From: Patiria miniata
Taxonomy: Eukaryota > Echinodermata > Asteroidea > Valvatida > Asterinidae
Direction of reading: 5' to 3'
NCBI RefSeq assembly: GCF_015706575.1
Contig: NW_024037063.1
Coordinates: forward strand, 18,600,927-18,664,926
Length of the DNA: 64,000 nucleotides
Part shown: positions 36,501 through 48,500 of the stretch, piece after piece
Position numbering within the stretch: position 1 is the stretch's first letter
Layout of the letters: each line of letters starts with the position of its first letter
The notes under the pieces: generated by a model
Told to the model about the DNA's origin: nothing
Databases searched by the model: none
The model's input: the letters and a program-made list of their open reading frames with translations, nothing else
Position numbers and translations under genes: made by a program

Positions 36501-39500
36501 GAAATGAATGAACCCACCTCTTTAGCGCATGGGAACAATACGTGCAAATGTGCACACAGACTGGTTGCTGTAGTGGTTGCTATGGGTATACATTTAGAAC
36601 TTCTTTTTTTTAGAAAAGGCAGCAGATGTATGGTCTTTTTGGCAGTGCTTGGCAAGACAGTAAAAACAGCAAACACCATGTGGCTCATTCTCGGCCAATC
36701 ATGAGACAGGATCTGTGTGTGAGGTGTCAGAAAAATGATGTAAATTATTCTGACTCTACAGTCATTTGGCAAGACAGTAAAAACAGTGAATACAATGTGA
36801 CTCACTCTCGGCCAATCATGAGACAGGATCTGTGTGTGAGGTGTCAGAAAACTGATGTAATTTATTCTGGCTCTACCGTCATTTCTGGTAAAGACGGTTG
36901 AAGGAAATTGTATTCATTTCCTCACTGTACAAAAGACTTGTCATCGTTTTGTTTGAAACAAATTTGAGATTTATTTCGCAGGTGAAAATTTGAAAGCGAC
37001 AGTGCACTGAGACAGGTGGTGTGGCATTGTGCTTCCTTGCTTTTCTGTTATAATTTCCTGGGTTTTGTTACCATAGTACATAAATTTGAAGTGGACCGCT
37101 CGTGAGCTGCAGATGAAGTTAAGGAGTGCGGCTTTCATTTATAATTTACTCATCTTCTTCCCTGGTGATTTCTTGCGAGCGCCGATGTGATAGCATTTGG
37201 TTTCCAAAATCCAGCGGTTCGAGTTGTGAATTCATCGTCAGGGTTGTCGGAGTTGTTCACGCCTTTTTTGGCGGAATGTGATGCATGAATTGATTGGTTC
37301 GGCAAAGAGCAGTCGGAGGCGATGGTGTGGAGTTTAAATTATGAGGTGGGAGGATGGCAGACTCGTCATTAGATGACGAGGTTGTAGTCGATCGCTCGGA
37401 GGAGGGGACAGAATCGGAAGAACGGACTGGATTAGAAGAAGGAGTTGTTGAGGATAAGTCGATTGAGAATGAAGATGACGTTCTAGCGGGTGAGATAACT
37501 TCAACAGAAGAGGCAGCAGAAGAGAACGTTTCGGGAGAACAGGCAGGATTAGAAGAGAAAGTTGATGATCAGCCGATTGAAAATGATGATGTTCTAGCTG
37601 GTAAGATTACTTCAGAAGAAGTAGAAGATACGATTGATTCAGAAGAACAGGCAGTATTAGAAGAGCAAGTTGAGGAGCAGTCGATTGAGAATAAAGATAA
37701 TGTTCTAGCTGGTACGATTACTTCAGCTGAAGAAGTAGAACACATTGTTTCTGGAGAACAGACGGGCTTAGAAGAAAAAGTTGACGAGGATCAGTTTGTC
37801 GAGAATAAAGATGATATTCCAACTGGGAAGATTACTTCAACAGAAGAGACAGCAGAAAAGATTGTTTTGGGAGAACAGACTGGATTAGAAGAGAAAGTTG
37901 TTGAGGATCAGTCGTTTGAGAACGAAGATGGTGTTTCAGAAAAAAAGATTGTGTCAACGGACGAGGCAGCATTAGATGAAGAACCTGTGTTAAGAGAAGA
38001 TTTTGAATTTAAAGAAAACATTGAGGATCAGTCTGAAGAAGAAGAAGATGATGTTCCAGTTGATAAGAAATCTTCAGAGGAACATGCAGCAATAGGGGAA
38101 AACGCAGCGGCAGCGGAACATTCTGAATTAGAAAAGAAAACTGGTGAGGAACCATCTGTTGGAGAAGACAAGAGCATTCTTGTGAAGGGAAGTGTTTCTG
38201 AGGTACAGTCACCAATAGAGGAAACAATTACATCTGGGGAACAGACCGTCTTGAAGGAGACAGTTTCTGACAATAAGTCCATAGAAGAATTTCCAGTTGA
38301 GAATATTGTGTCTGAAGCAACAGCTTCTGTAGAAGAACCGGCATCAGGAAAAGGTGAAAATGTTTCAGAGGAGCACCCTGTTGAGCAGTTTGTATTGAAT
38401 GAACAATTTAAGGACCAATATCTCGGCAAAGAAGGAAACATTTCTCTGGAAAAAGTTGCGGTTGAGGGAGAAAGTGTTTCAGTTGAAGACATTTCTGAAG
38501 AACACATTTCTGAGGAGCTAACTGATGTGAAGGAATGCCAACCAACAGTGTTGGAGCAAAATTCAGACGCAAAATCTCAAAAACAATCTCCTTTTGAAAG
38601 CTCGGATTTGGAAGAAAAACCTGGTGCAGAATTCGTCCCAAATTTGGAAGAAAAATGTGTTTCTGGAAAAGATACTGGCGTTTGCTCATTGGAAAATAAT
38701 GCTTTGAATAAGCAAATTATTTTGGAAGATAGTGACATTTTGAAAGAAGACTTAAACTCGGATTTGGGGAAAGATAAAGAAATTGGGGGAAAAACAGGCG
38801 AAGTATCCAAGGAAGAGGCTACTGTTGATGAAAGAAAGAACATTGTTGAAGACGTGGCATTAAACGGAAAGACTATTTCGGGACAAAAGGTTACAGAAGA
38901 ACACGCTGTAACTAACAAGGAGGAAATTGTGGACAAAGAGGTTGTCGAAGAGAAGGCTGCTTCGGAAAGAAATTCTTTGGAACAAGCTAAAGGTTTAAAC
39001 CGACTGAGTGCCACTGAGAAAGATACCAATTCAATTTCGGACCTAAAAGAGAAAGGTTTTGGAGAACAGAGATTAACACAGAAGGGAGATTTTGGGGAAG
39101 AAGCTTTGAAGGAAAATCTTGGCGTGGAGGCAACTGATTCAAAACAAACTGGTCACTCAGAGAAACTGACCGCTTCAGATAAAGGTACTGCATCTAAGGA
39201 AAAGGTGTCTGCGCAAGTGAAGTTCACTTCAGGGGAAACTCGTTTTCGGGAGGAAAACACTGCATTTGGTGAACCGACGAGTCACAGAGAAAATACTTCG
39301 TGTGTTCATGCATTGGCTGAGCGGACCATTCTGGAGAAACTTACATCATTGTTAGAACAGGTTTGACATTTGAAATTTTGAAAACCTCTTCATTGCAAAG
39401 ATTGGGGACAAAAGAAACACAGCCAGAATGGCAAGTTATTAATTTCCACTGAAATTAATTAATGCTGTTCCCTAACGTTTTCCATTGAATTTCAATTTTT

Positions 39501-42500
39501 GCACTCTTCCCGAGTCTGTTTTAATCCTTGTATTTGAATTGGAAGACTGCAGTGGTTTAACATTTCGATACAGTGTCTTTTAACACAATTATAGTTTTGT
39601 TGTCCAGTGGTTAAAGGGAAAATACAACATTTGCAAACATCAAAAAACGAAATGATCACATTACCACGAAATACCTTACTGAATTGTTAGGGACGGACAG
39701 TCTGAAGCATCCTTTAAAATCGTGGTTCCTGGTGGGCTGACATTTTCAAGACAAACTGTATTTTTCTACAATTGCCTCTGTCCACCCAGGAGTAAAAATG
39801 GGTACATGTGAAGGTAGAGACCAGATTGTGCTGATCTTGAGCTGCTGCAGAAAACTGTACATGGCTTCAAACACTGACAGGAAACATGATGCTTGTGTTC
39901 TTGGGCGAGACACTTTACTACAATTGCTTCTCTCCTAGAAGTATAAATGGATACCTTAAGGGTATAGACCATATTGCAACGAGTTTGCTTTACTGCAAAG
40001 AAAATTGTATATGGCTTCAAACACTGATAGGAAACATGTTGCTGGTGTTCTTGGGCAAGACACTTTATTACAATCGCCTCCCTCCACCCAGGAGTATACA
40101 TGGGTACCTGTGATTGTGCTGATCTCAAGCTGCTGCAGAAAACTTTTCTCATGACCTGATGAATAGGTGGTAATGGTGTGAAGTGTTCTGGTCTAAAGTG
40201 CCATATAAGTGCCTTTTTGACTTTTTTTATTCATTAATTTATGTTTTGTAGCTGGAGAACAGTGTGATGAAACAAAGCAGTCTTGTGGAGGAACTCAGTG
40301 AAGAAAAAAGGAGAAGTCAAAGTAAGTCCCCCCCCCCCCCCAAAAAAAAAAAAATCTGGGGGTAGATTTCACTTCAACTTTGTCCCTTAAAGTTGTCAGA
40401 ACGGATGTATGAAATAGTCATGAAATTTAAAATAGGGTTTTGTCAGTTGAAAAGTATTTATATGAGTTAATATTTTACATTTTTAAGCAGCATTTGTCTT
40501 GGACACTGCAGGGTTTTTTCATTTGTCTTAGAGTATGTGATTTGTGTTTTAAAAGCTTATTAGAAAACTTTTTTGGTAAAAATTTCTGATTATTTACAAT
40601 TATTTACAAAATTTCTGATTATTTAAAATTAACTAGACATAAACTTTTGTGTGTGTTTTACTCAACTTTTGTATTAAGAGGAGTGCTGCTCACATTCATT
40701 ATGCTCAGCAATGTGCAGTTGTGACCGAGGCTCTATGCTTTCTATAACCAGATTTTTTTTGGCAACACAATTTGTGTTAACGAGAGTTAATAAAATATTT
40801 TTGTTGATAGAATTACAAGACCAGCTGAATTTTAGCCAAGAAACATTGAAGATTGCAGAGGAGTCTACCGATCATCTCAAGGAGAGTATTGGACGCAAGT
40901 CAGCTGAGCTGGTCAAGCAATACGATTGGTCAAAGGAGAGTCAGGTGAGTTGGTCAAGCAATGTGACTGGTCAAATGAGAGTCAGGTGATTTTGTCAAGC
41001 AATACGATTGGTCAAAGGAGAGTCAGGTGAGTTGGCCAAGCGTTAGATTGGTCAAAGGAGAATCATGTGATTTTGTCAAGCAATATGATTGGTCGAGGGG
41101 GACTCATTGCTAAACTTGAAATCTTCCTTGTTTTCTAGATGAAACTTGAGAGCAAGGTGAAGTCGCTTGAGAGAGAGTTGGACGAGGCGAGGTCGGGGAC
41201 GCAGCGAGACAAGACGGAGGTTTCTTGGAAACTGGAGAGAGAAGAGAAGAGAGTGAAGGAGCTGGAAGACATGCTCGCAGAGAAGAAAGAGGTAAGATGA
41301 TGAAGCATAAGAAGGTTTCACAGATAACTTGTGTCCATCACAAGAACCTTGTGATCCATCGCAAGAACCTTGTGATCCATCACAGACATCTTGTGATTCA
41401 TCGCAAGCATCTTGTGATCCATCGCAAGCATCTTGTGATCCATCGCAAGCATCTTGTGATCCATCGCAAGCATCTTGTGATTCATCGCAAGCATCTTATG
41501 ATCCATCACAAGCATTTTATGATCCATCACAAGCACCTTCTGATCCATCGCAAGCATCTTGTGATCCATAACAGATACCTTGTGATCAATCACAAGCACC
41601 TTCTGATCCATCACAAGTACTATCGTGAATAAAACATTGGTGTGTGATATGACATATTTTTTTTTTTTTTTTAAGGAATTGGCCGAAGTACGACGTGAAT
41701 CAGGGAGGTTGTTGCTGAATCAAAGCCGAGCTGAGGAGAGAGTTCAAGAAGAAGCAAGATTCAGGACGGATGTAGAACAAAGGAATAAAGTCCTGGAAGA
41801 AGAAATGACCAAGGTATAGCGGGAAGCACACCCTGATATTTCCGGCCTCACTTGCTGCGAGCGGGTCGCAGACAGATATTTCCGGCCTCGCTCGTTACGT
41901 GTTTAATCATCATCCCCTTGAATATTCCGCAACACCTTTGCGTGTCTGTCTGTCTGTCGTGCTGGCTGTCTGTCTGTCTGTGTATACACGCCATTTGCCA
42001 TGAACTGGTTAAGAGTACGGACAGTAAATCTTTAAACTGAAAGGAAGTGTCCTATTTTTATTGGCTACAGGTGAAAATAGGAAGCCTGGATTTAGCCACT
42101 TCCATAGCCACATAAGTAATTGCTAGCCATAGTTATGTAATTCGAATGCGGCTTCAATTTATGTTGATCGTAGTTTTTTTTATAAGATTGCATTTGCGTC
42201 AGGGAAATGTAAATTTTACATTAGGTTTTGCCCTTGGCCATAGTATTTTTATAAAAGTGTTTTCAAGGGCTTGCAAGATCAAATTCACAAGGTCACGCAG
42301 GTGGGACTCGAACCCACGACCTCCTGCTTACTAGTGTAGACGTCTTACCACTTGACCACTGAGCTGGCCAGGTTAGGTTGTCGATCCTCGGATTGTTTCA
42401 GAAAGTTAAGTTGTTCCTGCTGGTCTGTAAGTTTGTTGGTGTTATTTTCAGCAATGGACACAGCTGAAGGACCTGATGGCCAGACTAACATCCAGTGAAT

Positions 42501-45500
42501 CCGCCAAACAGGAACTAGAAGCACAGCTTGAGAAGGTGGGTATACGCATTGTGCATTGTTGCTAGAGGGCGCTATTCCCTTGCCTGTCTAACCGTAGACA
42601 TCTTAAAAAGCGTAGACTTGACATTTTTATGGTTTAATGTTCTCTGACTACAAAACGCCGTGTCCTGTAACCGCCATGTTACGCGAACGCTCCTTTTGAT
42701 CTTAAAATACGAACGTCATGTGACTTCCCTTGCGCAGTGGATGGTTCCAAGAACGCAGCAGTTTGTGGTCAGAACAGTCCGGTGAATGTCAGGATTACAT
42801 TTTTTTGTTAAGATGTCTTACATGTCTAACATCATTCTGAAATAACTGGGAATATAAAGGTATTAAATACTAATTCTCTTTTTATTCAAATGTCTTTCTC
42901 ATAACTTCAGATGTTCTTTCTGAGGAATAGGTTTCAATTAATTGCAATGTACATTTAAATGTCAATGATTTTATTCAAACTATTTTTAAGTGTGCATGTG
43001 GTATCTGCATTCATTTTGCTTCTTGCTTTCTGAAAACATGTATAATGTCATTTCCAATTCAGTCAATTCAGTTAATTTATAGTTAATTATTATCAAAATG
43101 CTCACTTAGATTAAAGATCGTAATGGTGTAAACACCCCGTGAAATCATACCATCTGGCTTGCTGTCATTTAGAAGAAATCAAGAAATGCAGGTGATTTCC
43201 AACGATCAGTCAATTGACCGATCGTTAGAAATAAAGAGTGCTATAGACGAAATTGTGTTTCGTGATCAAAAGGTTGTGCATAGTTTTTCACTGTTTTCTC
43301 AAGGTGTAATACCCACTGAGCTGAAACTTTAATAGGTTAGGTTTTGAACATTCTTCTTTAGATTTTGAGTGGTGTTATTATTGGAAACGAACAAAATTCA
43401 TGAAAAGCAAATGTTCCTATATGCCTTTAATTCTCTTACTAATTCATATGCATGATAGATTCTGACACGGTTTTCTCTGAGTAACTGCATGTATTTCAGA
43501 AACTCACTGAATTTTTAACCCTGCTTCTAACCATCAATAACGCAGTCATAACCTTTGACCTTTAGCAAACTAACGAGACGCGACAACGCTACAGCGAGAT
43601 ACAGCAGGTGCAGGCTGAAACCAACGCAACCACAAGCACGCTCAGTGTGGTGCAGCAACGAGCGCAGGCCGCCGAACGCAAGGTGCTGGTCATTAACTCA
43701 TTGCAATGACTAACTTAACTAATCTGATAATCACAGAGTATGTTAACCATTAGTATATGAATATGCTTAGTATATGCATGACTTCTATCGCCCTACTGAC
43801 TTTTTGTCTAGAATAAGTATGGTGTAGTTGTAAAATTAATTAAGCTGTAACAGCATCCATATCTTTAACCCATTATTACCCTCTACCGGCCCAAACTGCC
43901 TTGCCTGTTTCTCATGCACCGCCCCAAACTATCCAAGCACTCTTTACTTTTATGGATTCATCATGAAATGTCATACAATGTCATACAATGTCATATAATG
44001 TCATACAATGTCATACAATGTCATACAATGTCATGTCATACAATGTCATGTCATACAATGTCATACAATGTCATGTCATACAATGTCATACAATGTCATG
44101 TCATACAATGTCATACAATGTCATGTCATACAATGTCATACAATGTAGTACAGGTGCTGATGGGCTTATCTAACTTGCTTGAGAGTATTCTAGATGTTTT
44201 TCTTATCCTGTCCGACAGTGACTTGGTCACATGACCGTCATGTGACTTCTTTTCAATTTTGAATGTAGATTCCAGAGTTGCAGCAACAGCTTGATGAGAA
44301 GTCGCTTCGCTTACAGGCCACCGAGGCTCAGCTTAGAGACTTGACAGCCACTAAGATAGACCTGCGGACTTGTAAGGACGATATCAACAGATTGAAGGCA
44401 CAGCTGCACGAAGAAAGGATTGAAAAGTAAGCTATGAAATATATTATCCTCACTCTTGAAATTTTTTTTTTTTTTCCCGCACAAATTTTGACCTTCATAT
44501 GATTTATTTTTACATAAAAAACAGCTTTTGCATTGCTTTTGCACACAGATCTGCCCTTGGTGTAGACCGGTTCCCAGTGCCTCTATTACCAATCTTGATA
44601 GTGGTGGAACCCTCTTTCAGCAAAACAAAAACATTTCACATCCATGGACAGAACTTTAAAACGGTGGTTGTGTTCAAAATTCCGTAACTTAAAAAGTACA
44701 TGAGTGATTTGAATGATTCTTGTATTAAAGAAAGCTTATTAATTGGGCTTTCATATCCTAGATTTTGAAAGTGCTACTAGCAGAACTTTATTCAGAAAAT
44801 GGTCCTGCCATTTGGGTTTCCTTTTTGTTTTACTCACGCTGTATAGATGTTTATTGTTACAATATGATAAACCATTACTACTTGGCTGTAAAATGTACGT
44901 TTGTATGCTCTCAATCAAAATTGCATTAACTCTGATAACATTGTTAACATTTTCAGAATAATTAATTTAATCATTCTTCTTGGCTTTTAGGTCATTATTG
45001 AACCAACAACTTGAAGATGCCAAGCAACAAGCGGCTGCATGCATCGATCGCGAAGAAAGACTACGACATGAAAACGCTGACATGAAACACAGATTGCTAG
45101 AAACTCAGAGTAGACTGTATGCAACAGAAGACAAGTCCAAGTCTGTTGAAGATATGGTAAGTCATTCAGAGACTGTGGGGGCGGGGTTTAGAACAAGCCC
45201 CGCGTCTTATTAGCATACCAAAGTAGACAAGTCCAAGTCTGTTGAAGATATGGTAAGTCATTCAGAGACTGTGGGGCGGGGTTTAGATCGAGCCCCGCCC
45301 CTCATTAGCATACCAAAGTAGACAAGTCTGTGTCTGTTGAAGATATGGAGTCAGTGAGAGACTGGGGGGTGGGATTTAGATCAAGCCCCACCCCTCTTTA
45401 GCATACAAAAGTAGACAAGTTGAAGATAATTATGGTAAGTCAATGAGAAACTGTGGGGGGGGGGGGGGGGTTAGATCAAGCCCCGCCCCTCATTAGCATG

Positions 45501-48500
45501 CCAAAGTAGACAAGTCTGTGTTTGTTGTAGATAGGGTAAGTCGATGAGAGACTTTTTGGGGCGGCATTTAGATCAATCCCTGCCCCTCATTAGCATACAA
45601 AAGTAGATAAGTCTGTGTTTGTTGGAGATGTGGTAAGTCCATGAGAGACTCTGGAGGCGGGATTTAGTCAAGCTCTGCCCCTCATTAACATACCAAGATT
45701 ACTGGAAGCATAAAACAAGCTGTATGCCATAGAAGAAAAGTCTGTTAATCGGTGGAAGATATGATGAAGTCAATGAGAGAGTCTAGAGGCGGGATTTAAA
45801 TCAAGCCCTGCCCCTCATTAGTACCAAGATTGCTGGAAACATGAAAAAGCTACATGCTACATTAGACAAGTCCAAGGCTGTTGAAGATCTTTTATGCAAA
45901 TAAACGACTTCAGGGGTGGGATTAAAATTAAGCCTCGCCATGTAACAATTCCATTTTGGGATTATAAATAAACATGTATCCAACGTTATTGAAGCAAGTT
46001 GACATGTTGCTACAATTCAAAATGTTCGCTTTTACAGTCTTCAATTTTTAGATTCAAATAAAGGTACTAAACCGCTTTAATAAACAAGATTTTTTTAGTG
46101 TTGTGTATCAAGATAATGGGCCTTTGTTCATTCAAAATTATGGCCCATTAATATCTTGTTTTGTTCATTTTGTAGCACTCGTTAGCGGAGCAAGGCAAGA
46201 AATCCCTGTTTGATCAAGTGTCCTCACTGCAGCAGGAAGTCCAACGTCTTCAGACGGAACTCGTGCAGACGTCGCAACGACTCGACGCACAGATCAACAA
46301 ATACGACGAACATAAGTTGCATCATAAAAACAAGATACAGCAAGCTAGGTAAGAGTAAAGTACAGACAGTGAATCATTTTCTTTCGCCTCTAAGGCATAT
46401 AGGTTCACTTGCATTTATGCCAAAATAACCTACCAAGTTATTATCAAAAAAGCTTACTTGGATTAAAGATCGTACTGGTACTAAACACCCCGTGAAATTA
46501 TTCAATCTGGCTTGCTATCATTTAGAAGAAATCAAGAAGTGTAGGTGATTTCCAATGATCTGTCGATTGAATGGCTTTTGGAAATACAGATTGCTATTGA
46601 CGAAATTGTGTTTCGTGATCAAACGGTTGTGTATGGTTATTCACTGTTTTGTCGAAAACTGTAATATCCACTGAGCTGAAATTTCAACAGGTTAGGTTCG
46701 AACATTCGTCTTTAGATTTTGAGTGGTGTTATTATTGGAAACGAACAAAATGCATGAAAAGTAAGTGATCCTGCTTTTAATCATTGCAAACTTGTACAAA
46801 ATCCATTTATTGGCTATTTACTTAAATCCTTTTGAACAGGGAGATTTTTACAAGGCACAAGACAGTCTTAGCCGACAGCTTGATGAAGTTACAGCAGGAT
46901 CTGAATACAACGAACGCCGAGTTGCAGAAAGAACAGAACAACCGCGAGAACTTGCAGAAGAAACACGACAGCTTGTTAGAAGAACATCGCAAACTCCTTG
47001 CCACGTAAGAAATGCTATAAAATTCCCGAAATGTATTCCGCTTTGAAATTTCTTGATGTCTGTCTTTCTTTAATAATAAAAAAAAAAGGCAAGCGTAGTT
47101 GAGCTTGTCCCAACGGACACTAAATTGTGTTCAATTGATTCAGAATAGCTTTTCACAGGAGGTCTTTATGTGACACAATGGTCCGGATTCATAATAATAT
47201 CGTATTAGTGTCGCGCTTATATAGAGCTTTGTACCATTGAAGGTTTTAAAGCCTTTCACAGTTATTACCCCTGTTCATCAGGCCATGAGACCATTTTTTA
47301 CTGCAGCAGCTCGAGATCAGCGCAATCTGGTCTCTACCTTCACAGGTACCCATTGATACTCCTGGGTGAAAAGAGGCGATTTGAGTAAAGTGTCTTGCCC
47401 AAGAACAAAAGCGCTGTGTTTCCCCGCCAGGGTTTGTACCGTGGCACACGAATAGAACACCGTAACCATTGGACCGAGGTTCTCTACAAGTGACAGTCAG
47501 TCCAACCTCCACGTACGTCAGTGAAATATGACACCAGTGTCAACTTGGTCTGAGCGTGCGCACATAAATTATGATAATGGCCACCCGAAATCCCGCGGGA
47601 GAACGCTGTACGCACGCGTTTGTGACGTCACTACGCAAAAACGCGCACGAACTTTCCACGCGTAAAAACGAACCTCAAAAGTTCTGCTTTATCATTCCAA
47701 AAATGTTTTTTTCCAGCAAATTTGCCTTGGCTGACCTAGTAGTCCATTAATTATTGTAATTTTTCCATTTTATGAGAACTGAGCTAATATTTTTTGCACT
47801 CAACCAGAAGTTGATCTCGTTCGCGTATTTCACGCTTTTCATGAGAAGCTTGCGTGTAATTGTATAGGGAACTTACCTGCGTGCTAAAGCATAGGCAGAT
47901 TCACGAGTGTTTAAGCAGTTCCGTGAAATTTTTTATTGTTGCACCTGGTAGACTGTTAAATTACAAGATAATCCATTATTTATGAAAAGTAGCAATGGTA
48001 TTCAGTAGACCTATTCCTTATTTAAATTATTATAATTATTTCATTGAATTTTCTCTTTCCATCCCTTTCTTTTTGAAAGCCCTAGTTTCAATTTCAGTTT
48101 TAAACACCGACCAGTTTTAGTGTTTTGCTTTTTGTTCTTTCAACAAAATAATTTGTTAAAAAAAACACTTTTATTCGAAAATCACTAGAATGAAAAATTA
48201 AATCCTTGCTGCAATCCTAATTTCGAATCCAATATAACAGCCGATGTTACTAGACCCAAGCATTTTTGTCTTATAACCATACTGCAATTTTTGTTCACTA
48301 CATGTATACTGCAATATCAATTAAATCAGGAGATATTTTGTCTAAATAAACAATTAAAGTCTCTAGTTTCGCATTGGCTTGATGATACATGTACTTGGTT
48401 GTCAGCAGAAGCCATGTAATTCTATTCTAAGACTAAGTCGGTAAACTTACTTTTGATTTCTTCTGACTACTTCTGAGTACATTTGTTAATGGTTACATTT

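Noticed and set aside
38009-39193. Minus-strand frames of 68-159 codons under the acidic exon
   Set aside because: Glu- and Lys-rich sense codons give Ser/Phe/Leu-rich open antisense frames; shadows.
41326-41623. CRISPR-like look of the 21-bp array
   Set aside because: No distinct spacers between repeats; eukaryotic intron; plain minisatellite.
41225-41632. Overlapping long frames on both strands over the 21-bp array
   Set aside because: The period is a multiple of three and the unit lacks stops, so frames stay open by arithmetic alone.
43914-44234. Frames of 60-106 codons in the CATACAATGT repeat
   Set aside because: Peptide is only MSYNVIQCHT repeats from the simple repeat.
46765-47046. 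93-codon plus-strand frame overlapping exon 21
   Set aside because: Its frame does not fit the phase-2 donor of exon 20 or the acceptor of exon 22; the other frame gives heptads and joins both neighbours.
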